A DNA stretch of 64,000 nt from Scleromitrula shiraiana (Eukaryota; Ascomycota; Leotiomycetes; Helotiales; Sclerotiniaceae). The translations under genes were made by a program, and so were the position numbers. How positions within the stretch are numbered: the stretch's first letter is position 1; each line of letters starts with the position of its first letter. Location of the stretch: positions 4,390,501 to 4,454,500 of the forward strand of contig JABELC010000001.1 in NCBI GenBank assembly GCA_028455995.1, given 5' to 3'. This document shows positions 11,844 to 23,174 of the stretch, piece after piece. The notes under the pieces were generated by a model, which worked only from the letters and a program-made list of their open reading frames with translations, was not told the origin of the DNA and did not search any database.

Positions 11844-12577
11844 GGTGAAGGTTTGATAGTCAAAGGGAGATTGGGACTGAGTTTAGAGGATGAGGTATGA
11901 AGATTGGTATTACTGTTGAAAAATGATTATCAGGGTGAGAAGGAGATTGAGTCTGAGACAATGGACACTGGAAGGGAAGACTCATCAAATACTTATGCTT
12001 TATTCTTTCTATGTTTGGACATCTCAAATTGACGTCGAACTGCTTGAGTGTGGTACCAGTGACGCACCTTAAAGTTTAGACAACTTTCTGTTTACTAGGT
12101 TCTCTTTCTTGCGAATCACATCTCGCATTAACCAAATTGAAATTTGAATAATGGAATGGACTAAACCTCACCTCAAACATTATTAAATTACCAGATGACT
12201 ATCAAAGTCGAACGAATATAGGTACAAGAATTCTTTCTCGTCCTCATCACTATTCGCTTGGATATCACTTTAATCACGTAAATGTCAGTCAATCAATGGA
12301 ATAATCACAGTTTTTGAAAAGTCTCATCATCATATTATTCTCTTCATGATAATGTAGATCTATAGCAAGCGTTGGAATTTCCAATTCTCGTTCCAAAGAA
12401 TACCCACGCCTATCATCGATTCCATCTCCATCAATTCATCCACCACATTAAGAAACTAGAGTGTAGTAAACCTGGTAAGTCCGGCAGCAGCAAGGCTCCT
12501 GAAATCCAGATACGAGTGTACGACCAAAGGAATGTCGAGCAGGTAACAATGGGCAATTCGTGTTAAGGCATAAACAC
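11844..12577. other. Spacer between secreted-protein copies 1 and 2
   Basis: This holds the promoter and leader of copy 1. The first about 100 bp upstream of copies 1 and 2 share short blocks (TTTGATAG, then a GATTGAG/GATGAGG-type purine tract), consistent with duplication including the leader. A frame at 12372-12566 on the plus strand has no recognisable content. Confidence 0.4.
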
Positions 12578-13040
12578 CTAACACCACTGAGTACTCCAGA
12601 AGGTATCGGTAGCCTGTGTAATAGTTAGCATAAAAATTAAAATTATATATTCTTGGAAATCATAGGGTGTAAATGTCGAAAGAGGAGGTCTCAGATCCAT
12701 CATGCACACTATCAACGATACTGTATTAGCATATTATATCATAAAATAGGAGTGGTAAGATCGGTACGTACTAAACGCCTTTCTTGTTAGCTTTATCGAG
12801 CCTCAGCTGCTTGATAGGAGCATCTGCTGGAGTGACGCAATTGAACGTAAGATGAATTGGATCGTACTTAGAATATTGAACTCTGTTGGCGCCGGAATTG
12901 TTGCATACATTAACTCCATCGTCCCAAATGGTTACTCCCCAGGAATGATCAGATAACCAGCCATGACCGAAGATGGTCAAGAATGCTAGAGAGGGAGAGG
13001 CTGCAAGAGCAGCGAGTGAGACGAGGCTTGTGAATTGCAT
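12578..13040 (-). pseudogene. Small secreted protein, copy 2, with damaged splice donor
   Basis: Exon 1 (13040-12772) encodes a signal peptide and the family pattern: Asp-rich turn then VNVC, then TFNC, then NKKGV. It ends in TTTA/GTACGT, the same phase and place as copy 1. A 55-nt middle exon (12720-12666) keeps the family phase, but the expected second donor reads CTATGA instead of GTATGA, so GT is absent at 12665-12664. The last exon (12613-12578) is still recognisable and would end WSTQWC, like copy 1. Without that donor, reading stops at TGA at 12660-12662, and the C-terminal Cys is lost. Either this copy is decaying, or it makes a shorter protein, or a non-canonical site is used. The first Cys of the family is also Phe here. 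Confidence 0.6.
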
Positions 13041-14036
13041 GTTGAATGATGATTTGATAGCTGAATGTAGGTAGATTGAGCTTCAGTTAGGGGAATGAGG
13101 TGTGGGATGCAAGTTGGGATGGAGGCTAGATTAAGCTTGAGACTTTCAGATGAGGTAAGAGGCTAAGGCTATTGAAGAGATTATCTGTTTGAGAAATGAA
13201 GAGACAGTATGGTTTGGAAATAGTCAAAAGGAGGGAATCTAAGGAGAAAGGAGAACTTGGAAGGTGGAATTGAGGGGATATTTATGATCAGTAGTTCTCC
13301 AAATAACTAGTCGTCAAAGTCTACATCGCCGCATTTTAGATTAGCTCGTTAGATTCATTCTTCAAACTAGACTAGTTCTTCCCGTAGAAACTTAGGCTGG
13401 CATTAGTCTGTTTACAACTGAATTGACAGTAATAAGTGTATGCCATTGAATAATATGAATATAAGAAGCGGTGGGAGTGAAAACTTCATGTTTTAAACCT
13501 TGAAAAGTTCAAAGTAGCAGCACACTTTCTTAGATTGGACAGGCTCTATAAAACATGGCTTCAACGCCGTGTAAAATAGCAATTTCTTTTTCTTGAGATG
13601 ATACACCGCTGTCATAGTTCGTAGAGTCACAGACATATGGAAACCATGTGGTTTTGTTGGAGTAGCGAATAACAATCATTGAGTGAGATACAGACAAGGG
13701 GTTGTAAATCAAGAAACTCGGTGACAGGGGGAAGAGGAAAGCAAGTTTTGCCAAGATTTTTTCCTCAAACAATTTATCACTCGGCTTTGTCTGAAAACAC
13801 AATTCAGCCTATGTTGATGGTAGTTTGTTATGTATCTGAATCGATAGGCTGATATCTAGTCCAAAAACATGTAGATAATTTAGTTTATCGAGCCCATTCA
13901 TTGAACCCAAAACGAAAACGAACGTGTAGTAACTTGTACATCGATTATAGCTCCTCCATTCATGCAAACAAGATACAACCGAAAGGAAAGCTATCCCTGC
14001 GGAAACAAGAAAGTCGGTTTCCACCCGTAAACATCT
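13041..14036. other. Spacer between secreted-protein copies 2 and 3
   Basis: It contains the leader of copy 2 and about 1 kb of otherwise unassigned sequence. Two minus-strand frames at 13530-13802 and 13809-14024 were examined as a possible fourth decayed copy. They have scattered cysteines but no family motif order, so they are not annotated. Confidence 0.4.
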
Positions 14037-14462
14037 CTAACACCATTTTGTAGTTGACCAATCATCGCCATCCTATGTAACGGTTAGCGACAACTATGTA
14101 TATAATCCATCATACCATGTTTGGAGAATATCTTGTTAGTATATTATATTATGGAAGTAGGATATTAGTATATACTAAACAGGTCTATTTTCGTCAACAT
14201 TGATATTAAATTTCGCCGTGATAGAGCCATCCTTCGTTTCTCTGCAGTGAAATTCACGCCAACTTATGTAGTAAGCAATCCCGTTCGTGTGGCACATAAC
14301 TTTTCCGTTGTCTTCGACGTAGATATACCAGTTAGGTGGCGCAAGATGGCCGTGAGCATTCATGCATGCAAGAGAAGGGATTATGAGAGCAGTGAAGGAG
14401 AATAGTTTTGCAAGATGAATTGTCAATCCGGATTGGATGGGTTTGATGGAGGCAGAAATCAA
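14037..14462 (-). pseudogene. Small secreted protein, copy 3, 3' splicing unclear
   Basis: Exon 1 (14462-14176) has an N-terminal hydrophobic stretch, then the family pattern CMNAHGH, NGKVMC and REFHC. It ends at TTTA/GTATAT, matching the donor place of copies 1 and 2. A final exon at 14072-14037 is clearly homologous to copy 1 (DGDDWSTTKWC then stop) after a TACATAG acceptor. The only middle-exon candidate in the family phase (14131-14116) starts with A and so creates TAA at the junction; skipping it creates TAG. Another acceptor gives a three-codon tail ending Cys-Arg. The conserved last exon therefore cannot be joined in frame with ordinary signals. It is probably a decayed or truncated paralogue. 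Confidence 0.55.
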
Positions 14463-15998
14463 ATTTGAGGGATGAGGTTGATGTTGAATAGGAAGTTTCT
14501 GTTTGAAAAGGAGGTAAAATTGGATATAAATTCATAAAGGAAATCAAGTTTGAGGGTAATTTCAGGAAATATTCAAGGGCACCTACTCAGTCCCCGAAGG
14601 TCAAGTCATTATATCACAAGTTACCTAATTCGCTTTAATGGTCTCAACTTTACAGGTTATTTATATATCTGCCAACCTCACTTGTTAGGAATGCACTGCC
14701 ATCTTGACACTATTCAATAAAATTTACCCATTGGTACATGAGTTCCAGCTCTTGCATTGTGAGAAAACTTATATTGGTCAACATACATTGTTATAATAGA
14801 ACTGTCTAGTCTCCGTATCAAGTTTTACGGTCGACATACTTGGAAATATATGATTATGGATAAATAACAAGTTATAGAAATATATCTTTATTAGTTGGTT
14901 CAAGAATCAAACTGGATCATACACTACATTAGATAATCAGTCTATCCACTCATAAAAGTACATCAGCATACGAGCCAGTAAGTGAATGTTAATATTGTGA
15001 ACCAACCGTATGCTATCAAATTTTATCACATAGCCATGTAAAATGCAGTTGCAAGGCGCTGTATCACAAAAATCTCTCTTATTTTCGGATAATATACCGG
15101 CTCAATGGTTCTAACTTCGGATTTATAACTCCTCGGACCATACCACGCCGTATGCCATGGATTCGCGTTGGATTATTAGTGAAGAGCAATGGATGAGGGT
15201 AATAACAGTTTCAAATAGGATTACTAGGTGATTCTCTTGGCTATCAACGTAAAGTTTAGTGGAAATCGTTTGAGTAAATAGTCTAAGATGCATGTATGAG
15301 TGACATACTAATACTGGAACGAACAAATTGAGATGGTGCAAGAATAACATTAGTGATGAGAACATGACAGAAGGTCACGCCAAGAGTATTGCAACCAACT
15401 GTTTATATTGTAATCCTTATGCAAAACCGATCCAGCCCACGATAGAAACATTCAAACCAGAAAGGTAAACATATAAGTATTCATAAGTTTGTACTCAGAC
15501 CAGAAAGCCACATTTAGAGAATTGCTAAGTCGACCAATAGGCTTTTAGACAGTTTTTAACTATTGAATGATAATGATCGAAAAGTTTCTGACTTATGCAA
15601 AGTCACATCGTGGAGTGTAGTTGGGAGACAATACCCAACATGTTATCCATTTGTATTATGTAATAAGAATTAACTCACATCCAAATAGACCCAACCCGTA
15701 GTTCGGGTGAATAGATTCATACATACGTGAGAGTAGTATCAGTAGTTCAACATTTTTGCCGAATCCCGAAAATCACAAGCGAACTGAAACTCGTTCGAGT
15801 TTGATGTTATTGCTATATGTATATAGACGCCATGTTAATTTGTATGAAATACTTATGAATATTCTTAGATCCAGCTAGCTCTATATAATATATCGAACCA
15901 AGCAATAAATAAATCCAGATGATTTGTTTCCATTTAGGACAAGATAGCAAATAGATGTCGTTCTTAGCTCATACTCTCTGCTTGTATCCCAGCGCTCG
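14463..15998. other. Long intergenic region, no gene recognised
   Basis: About 1.5 kb of AT-rich sequence with no supportable gene. The minus-strand frame at 15123-15365 is hydrophobic in places but has no family pattern or splice-supported continuation. Confidence 0.45.
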
Positions 15999-18897
15999 TT
16001 ACTTCCAAGGTCTATCAATCGCCTCACTTACCCTTTCAATCACCTTCCTTCCACAAAGATTCCCAAATCTCTTCGATCTCTCCTCATATCCCATCTTAAC
16101 GAAAAGCGTCAAGCCATGCGTACACCCCTTCTCCTCATCATCACCCTCTGTAACCTTTACTAAGCCCAACACAACCTGTGCCGCAAAACAATTCATCCCC
16201 GCACTCCTCAAAAATATCTCCCAATAACTTTCCATTTCCAATACTTCCTGATACCCTTCCATCGTATGTGTAACTATAAGTGCCGCAATCCACTTTGATA
16301 GAATTTCTTGACCTTCTCCGGATTCATTTGCACCAGGTACCAAGTTGACTGATATTCCAGCTCCGCCGTCAGAATCGTTATCTAAACTCCCACACCATCC
16401 CACAAAGTCGGCCCATGCTATACAATCTCCCTCACTGAACCCATCACCTCCTTCCTCAGAACAGACTAGGACAATAAGCCTCTCATATTTTACACTCACT
16501 CTATCAATTCTCTCCCTGATCGCCACTAACCCCTTCGATCCGGGCAAGACTCTTTGCTTTATCTTTCGCAACGTCGTCAAGATGAGTCCTGTAGCTGGGG
16601 AAATCAGGATATCAGCTTCCCAGGCTAGATATGAAGAAGAAATAGGGGTAGTGGTGGTGGGATGATTGAAAGCAGGGTTAAAGGATAGTTGGTTGTGGGT
16701 GTGAGAGGAGAAGTCGCGCTCGTAGATAGTGAGGGTGGGAAGGAGGTTGTTGAGATGTCGTATCAATGGACGGTTCTTTAAGAGGTGCGTAGAGAGAATG
16801 ATGGTTATTGGGTGAGTTGGAGAAGGTATATGAGGGGTTGGAAGGGGTGGGCGTGATGGTTCTGTCGAAGTAGGGACCAAAAGTGGCGAGGATTGGCTTG
16901 ATATGTGATGGGATTGCTGTGCCCGATTATTATTCTGAATTGATGTTGATGCGGATGGCCCTGGGCTGGAAAAGTGATTACTCTGTTGTAACTTTGGTTT
17001 TTTGACACCTCGGATTTGAAGAAAGGTATCCAGCCCCGTTTTTGCCGAAAAGATCCCTCCCAGTAAGCCATCGGAATCTTCGATTGCTCTTTTCGCAGTA
17101 ACTGGCTTAATAGATGCAAATCCCAAATTTAATTTGTTTGAAGGTGCACTGAAGTTAGCCTTTGCACCAGGGATAATTTGGTGTTGCTTCCGGGGTAGTT
17201 CGCAATGTTCGATCTCATGTTTTTGCGTCCGAGTCAACGATGAGAAACTTTGCACCTCCATCTCAAAACAGCCAACCTCAATTTCATCATCGTCATCATC
17301 TTGAGCCGCAAGAATTCGTAAGCCCTCTAATTTCCAGGTCAAATCTGAGCTCGTAACAACTTCATTATCGGTAGGGTCATGAATAAACGATTTCCATGTT
17401 TGGCCATCGCTTAGTGATTCTGCTAATCCAATATTTGCGATCTCCACAATATTTGGGAAAGGGTTCCAGCGGAGTTTAGGATTTATTCCCTTCAACCCTT
17501 GCCAGAGTGAGCGATTCAATTGAGTCTCCTCACTAAGTTCTTGCAATAAATTTGGTTTTGTGTTTGTCCAAGGAGGTGATATAGAGAAGTCCATTTCCCG
17601 AACTTCTACACGAAGAGTAGAATTCGTTAATCTTTCTTGTTCAACAAGCTGCTTTGCCCGTTCCCCACAATCTCCAAAGGCGTTCTCGAAGAATTTGTTA
17701 TCGATTGAAAACCCAGAGAGAACTGAATCGGGTCGATTGAACACCAATTCTTCCACGATTTTGTTGAAACGTACAGTTTTTGGTATATTTGCAGGCGTAG
17801 GGGACGTCAGTAATTCCTCTAACTTCAGATCTGCCACTTTGGCACGTTTAGCTTCTTCGGGCGAAGGTGTTTCAATATTCATGCTTTCGGGTGGCGAGAA
17901 AATTTCTGCTGGATTCACATGTTGATCCGAAACTGCTCGCTCTACATCACATAATCGCTCACGTATTGGTGTTGGTAGGTCCGCCTTGAATACCTTTTCC
18001 TCAATTTTATGAAGAACGGTTGCAGTAGGAGATTCTGGGTCTGAAGCAAGAGCTATTTCGCAGACAGACAATGGTATTTCGGCTAGACTTAGTGGTGGTG
18101 AATTGGCAGGAGAAAGAGGTGGCGTAATACGCTTTGATGATGGAAGATTCTATTATTATTAGCATAAGCTCGGGACAGCTAAGAACCCTAGTCACCTTTC
18201 GGTTTGTTCGTACACCATTCCAAATATCTTCTCTATCCTTTTGGGACAAAGTTGTCTTGATTGCGTCTTGTAGGAATTTTATAGAATCTCTTGTTATCTC
18301 AATCTTCTCATGTTTCGAAGTTTCAAACATCTCTGTCTCGAAATTGTCGAACTCATCAGGAAACTCGAGGCCTTCATTGTTTTCAATGTCAACCATCTCC
18401 AAAGGAAAGTGTATATCCTTCAACTTTGGTTCGATGCCCTCTCTTTTTGCAAATTCTCGACAATCACTTTCGTGGTCACTCCTCAATAAAGGCAATTCCA
18501 CTCGCATCTTCTTCACATCCATACTCCCAAGTAGAGAAAAGGTGAGTTCATTCATAGCATGGATACTTTCTCCTTGTGTAACTGATGCAAGAAGTCGAGC
18601 GGCTCCTTGAGATACAGCAATTCGTTCATTTTCGTTGAGATTGTTTTGAAATTCGAATTGCGAAAGATGGCTATGATCTAAGAATTTCACGATAGTTTCT
18701 TGTAATACTAGTAGATGATCTATTGATTCGTCGTCAAGAATATGGTCCCGCGATAAACCATTCAGACGAGCGTATTCGAGTGGCGAAACCTCATCTTCAT
18801 CTGATGATGTGTTGTTCTCAGTGACATAATCTTCATCTTGCAATGCATTATTCCCAGAATGTTCCTCTAATATCGACAGTGTTATGTTGTTTGACAT
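15999..18897 (-). CDS. Large XPF-like/DUF7102-type protein, possible SHOC1/Zip2 relative
   Basis: Two exons (18897-18196, 18149-15999), joined by a 46-nt intron, give 950 residues. The N-terminus is acidic and helical. The middle is variable, with an acidic DDDDDE run and a Ser/Pro-rich linker. Towards the C-terminus comes an alpha/beta region resembling an XPF-type nuclease fold: HPITIILSTHLLKNRPLIRH, then ERDF, SYLAWEADILISPATGLIL, TTLRKIKQRVLPG and YERLIVLVCSEEG. Canonical ERKxxxD catalytic residues are not seen, so it is probably a non-catalytic fold, as in the meiotic crossover factor SHOC1/Zip2. That link is inference from the XPF-like pattern. It may instead be an uncharacterised fungal family. 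The gene tail is very G-rich on the sense strand. Confidence 0.7.
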
Positions 18898-19522
18898 GGT
18901 TGATAATGATGCTGATAGTATAGATAGATGAATAGGAACTACTGTTAAGATGCTTGGAATGAAAGAAATGAGAATAGGATTAATAAACTTTCTCTATACA
19001 ACTAACGTTACCATAACTTCTGAATTGAAAGTATGTGAAGATGAATGAAGAAAAGTTGGGAAGGTGAAGGTGAAGGTGAAATATAATAGAGATAAGTTTT
19101 GATACTGTGTAGATGGCTATGCCTAATTTGGCGACGTGAGGAAAATCCAGCCAAAACAGATGCAAAAGTCGACACCTACACTTCTTCAATAATTGCAGAA
19201 AAACGAGGAATATAAAGAGCCCAATAAACAGTGTTTGTGTTTATATCATCATTTTGATTCTTACAATCACCATCAAATAGAGAGACGACGTTACAGAAGA
19301 ATTGTACCCACTCACTATCAGATCTTGCAGTCTGGTATGGTAATCCTACTAACTTACAACGCCAGAACATTCGAACGGCGTTAAAATGATTAAAAATCTC
19401 TCCGGGTGCAATGGACAACTTAAGGCGAACATTCGATTCCATGAGATAATCATGGCTGCTGGTATTAAACTCACAATAAGAATGTTTCTTACGATTCAAC
19501 ATGTGCCAGTGATATGGTGGGA
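18898..19522. other. Intergenic, no gene recognised
   Basis: It holds the promoter of the XPF-like gene and the 3' UTR of the WD40 gene; both are on the minus strand. An open frame of 119 codons at 19176-19535 (minus) overlaps the WD40 stop and has no recognisable domain, so it is left unannotated. Confidence 0.45.
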
Positions 19523-20992
19523 TCATAAACTCCAAACTTTTAGACTATTATCTAGTACCCTAGATGCAGCTGTACATTGAGAATTAGAATCCTCGTCCGA
19601 TACGCTTTCGTCTTCAGAATCATTTTCTCTACTATCATGGAGCTCTGGAGAGTATCTTTGTCCTGAACATGTTGCTACTACCGTTCCGGTATGATGTAGG
19701 ACTGTTGAGCCTATGGGGTCTGTAGATTTTGTTAACATATCAATAAGGTGAACGAAGCAACGGGATTTAGGAGAAAATGGAAATCAGTAACAAACCATCA
19801 TGAGCCTTCCACTCCCAATCACTTTTACATCCGCCTTCCTTCATCCCCACTCCCTCCCAAACTCTCACTACCCCATCACATCCACCTCCCCAAATCTCCA
19901 AGCCCTTTTCTCCTTCAAAGGAATCTAACCCAATTCTCTGATTTGTAACCGCCTCCCTCCCTTCCAACCAACAAACCATCTTCCCCAAAACCCTAACATC
20001 ATATACCAAAACCCCGTTACTCTTCCTTTCCCCCACCCACAAATATCTCCCACACGCACTCCACCCCATTTGGGCAATACCAGTTCCCTCTACCCCTGCC
20101 TCATCATCCGCCGCATCCGCTATGCACCATGTTGCAACTGTCCCCCCTAGTCCATCTGCATCATATAATCCTACCCAGCGCGTCCAAGTCCCTGCTGCCA
20201 ATATTCCCTGCCCCTGTCCTTCGGCATCAGACTGTAAAGATAATGCGCTGATTATACCGCGCATTCCTACACCACCCCCTTTCATTTTGTGTCGCTTGGA
20301 AGGAATCGTAGGGAGACGAGTAAGTGGACCGGACCCATTACGTGAAACATCAAAATGCGATATTAAACTGTCGGTACCAGTCACAAAATGGGTGCCGGGT
20401 GCAGACCAGAGGATCGACGCGGGTGTGAGATAGGCTTCTGTTGTGGGGCAGACGAGTGGGTAGGTTGATAGGGGTAGTGGAGTGGTGGAGAGACTATTGC
20501 TTAGACGGATGGGGAGCGACGAAGGGGCGCTGAGGTATAATGTGGTCTCCGGTGAGGAGAGGGTATAGTATGGGTAGGGAGCTAGGCAATTGATTGTAGT
20601 TGGGTATGTATGTGTTGTATATGGTGTTAGGTTCGTGGGAGAGGAGGAATCATCGAGGAGAGTAGGTGGAAGAATAAATGTTCGGATTGTATTGTCGGCA
20701 CTGGATGTTAAAAGACTGGTTCCATCGGGTGTCCTGAAGAGAAATTAATAAGCAAAGAAATGATTTTTCAATTGATGAAAGATTACCATTGTGCACTCTT
20801 GAAGTGATTGGCTTCTGAGCCTTCAATGGATATCTCTGTCGATTGATTAGGACCCTCAACTACATCCGTCGCTTCCAAATCGATAACGCTTGCGCGAAGT
20901 GTTCTCTCGCGTTTTCTCGATTCGGAAACTGAGGAGCAGTATAAATCATTCGTGGATGCCACAAGACCCGGTGTCTTGATTTTTGGCTCCAT
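19523..20992 (-). CDS. WD40 protein of the WRAP53/TCAB1-Swt21 type
   Basis: Three exons (20992-20787, 20733-19796, 19719-19523) give 446 residues. The first junction rebuilds SAQWTPDGTSLLTSSADNTI, the hallmark first WD repeat of TCAB1/WRAP53 proteins; later blades read ILWSAPGTHFVTGTDSLISHFD, MGWSACGRYLWVGERKSNGVLVYD and GLEIWGGGCDGVVRVWE, ending with ASRVLDNSLKVWSL. Family members scaffold small Cajal-body RNAs or, in yeast Swt21, associate with the spliceosome. The final exon has an acidic insert (ENDSEDESVSDEDSNS) before the last blade. The sense strand is C-rich near 20660-20450 and G-rich near 20100-19800, as in other genes here. Family assignment is good; the exact fungal role is uncertain. 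Confidence 0.85.
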
Positions 20993-21717
20993 AATGGAGT
21001 ATTTATCACATTGTAAATCAAAAAGTATTGTAATTATGAAATGAATGAAGCTGTCGTCAAGCTCCGTCGATTCTGCCGTTTTCTGCCCAAATGCTAGTTA
21101 CACCGCTTTGGCAGTGAACAACGTTTCAAAGGCGGTGAATCTCGGATAAAGACCTTTCCTGGGGGTATTAGTTCTACTTGTGACAGCTACTTGAAAGTAT
21201 GTTCTTGATGATCGTATGGGACTTGAGCAGTCGTTGAAATACAACCCATCACCATCTTTTCTCAATGAATGGATTCTAAGTACTGATCATGGACGAGTTA
21301 GCGTTGGTGGCATATCTTCCCCTTTAAGAGACTTTAGGTCCTAGTGCTGAAACTCTCTGCAGTACCGGTAAATTCATTAGCCAGTCGAAATATGCAGCTG
21401 TGGTCACATTTTACTTGCAGGTCATCGTGAATCAAGATCATCCAATCAATAAGCGTGTTTAATTGATAAGAAATTATGTAAACATAAATACAAATACTTT
21501 TCACATATCCTCCTCTATTCAATAGAAGATTTTTTAAAAAATCACCATAAATACTTTCGTACACCTCCAATAAAATACAAATTATAAATTATATGAACAA
21601 AAACATAAACGTTTTCCATATACCTTCTGTTATCCATCTAAACTCAGACAAACCAAAAAGGTGTCTAACATCTAGAGAGATAGAAGAAACATGACGGCTT
21701 TCGAGATTGTCGACAAC
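20993..21717. other. Intergenic, no gene recognised
   Basis: This should contain the WD40 promoter and the 3' UTR of the LysM gene. The minus-strand frame at 21334-21570 is AT-driven and unsupported. Confidence 0.45.
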
Positions 21718-22615
21718 TTACCAGAGATTATTAAAAAAATGTCTCGTTACTAACCGAGTAAAAGTGTTCTCAATCAGCGTAACGGAACAACACAGAAGGA
21801 GGCCGTGCTTAACATACCTTTACGTATACTAAAGTCATTCTTACCATCGTCCAAAACATGCGCAACAATAGGTTCTACGTTGGGCCCAACATAGAACTCC
21901 TTCAAAATCATCTTTGGTTTTGCGTCTGCATCTCTAGCCGCGAACTTGGCGCTTCTAGTGACCTTCACTGGAATTTTGTTGACACATGTTGGACAATAAT
22001 CCTCAAAATCATCGACGAAATCTTCGCCAGGTAGATAGACAGGAACGGAAATCTTATCTCCTGGGAAGATCAAATCTTTATCTGTAAGCTGGGGATTTGA
22101 AGCTTCGAGATTCGAAAATGCGATGTAATATCGAGATGCTATATCGCTTAAGGTATCCCCTTCTAAAACAGTGTCGATAAATGGTTCCAAGAGTGATGTA
22201 CCAGGTAATTTAATAAGTTGGTCTGCTTGGATGACATCAGGATCTGTGATCTCGGGATTGAAGCTTATTAGATCATCTAAAGATATTCCGGTCGCTTGAG
22301 CAATATCGTACAAAGTATCACCACCAGATACATAGAGTGTATATCCCTGTTGAGGAATATTGATCTCTCCACCAGTTTGGATGAGATCCGGGTCGGTGAT
22401 TTGAGAATTGCTACAACCAGTTTGGTCGTGGAGACCAATAAAGTAGAACTTGAAGCAATGGAGTGGACAGTATTGTGATCATGAAGGTCGGTATGATCGG
22501 TATGATCAGTATGTCTTCGTTCCAAAGGATGGTTTTGCTTAAATTCAGGCAATGCGTTTGCAACTGCAGCATACGCAGCAATTGTAGCCAATACGGTTTC
22601 ACGTTTGAAGTACAT
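21718..22615 (-). pseudogene. Two-LysM secreted protein with an apparent frameshift
   Basis: The start gives a signal peptide (MYFKRETVLATIAAYAAVAN) and a His/Asp/Thr-rich stretch with HTD repeats. The following cysteine-containing segment (CPLHCFKFY, then GCSNSQITDPDL) is in a different frame. The change must lie at about 22470-22500, where there is no usable intron. Two LysM modules follow: YTLYVSGGDTLYDIAQ to IKLP, and DTVLEGDTLSDIASRY to ISVPV. A 68-nt intron (21817-21750) leads to a short last exon ending HFFNNLW. LysM domains bind chitin or related glycans, and secreted fungal ones can act on cell walls or shield chitin. The body reads as conserved protein, so a one-base deletion or an assembly error is likelier than long decay. 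If the frameshift is real, the secreted product is lost. Confidence 0.65.
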
Positions 22616-23174
22616 CTTGGCTCTATACTTTCTTAAAAAAAAAGTGCGCGTTCATGCGAAGTTTGCGTAAGTTGGAAAACTGTTGTAAGGTAAAAACGAA
22701 AGTCAACGGACTGAGGAGCAAGAGAGGGGTTGGGTAGTCATTCTCGAATAAGCCCTGGAATCAACATTGCATCACTGCTACATCTTCAATCAGTTGGCAA
22801 TAGAGGGAACTTCGGGCCAAGGGGTCGATGAGGAGTAACAGGGATACTGTTTCACTCTACTATTAAACCGTTTCTTTCTGACACGAACCTGTCAAACGAT
22901 TGCGAGGTAGGGGTCCGAGAACGTTGATTAAACATGTGAAGTCCACTTGGTACAGACAGACATATTCAAGTAAGTAAAGATAATAACAAAGAGGCGTTTT
23001 TCAAGATCTATCGATCTTATACTAAAATATTTGTTATTGAAGTTTCACAACCAATAATGTTGTTGAAAAGTTTGCTAGTCTGTTTATAAGGCTAATGAAA
23101 CGTATTTATTCTCAGATCAAAAGTTGTAGGTGCCGACTACTATACCAACTCTCGGCGACCGACCCACATATATA
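22616..23174. other. Intergenic, no gene recognised
   Basis: It holds the LysM gene promoter and the 3' UTR of the uridine kinase gene. No repeat or RNA gene is evident. Confidence 0.5.

Noticed and set aside
13530..14024. Two minus-strand frames as a fourth copy of the secreted family
   Set aside because: They lack the ordered cysteine core, a convincing signal peptide and the exon-3 peptide.
15123..15365. Hydrophobic minus-strand ORF as another secreted protein
   Set aside because: The hydrophobicity is not signal-peptide shaped and there is no splice-supported continuation or family motif.
16345..16665. Plus-strand ORF inside the XPF-like gene
   Set aside because: Antisense shadow caused by the C/G skew of the real gene.
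19176..19535. Minus-strand ORF of 119 codons overlapping the WD40 stop
   Set aside because: Protein-like in places, but no domain, no start context and it lies in the expected 3' UTR; length is not improbable in this composition.
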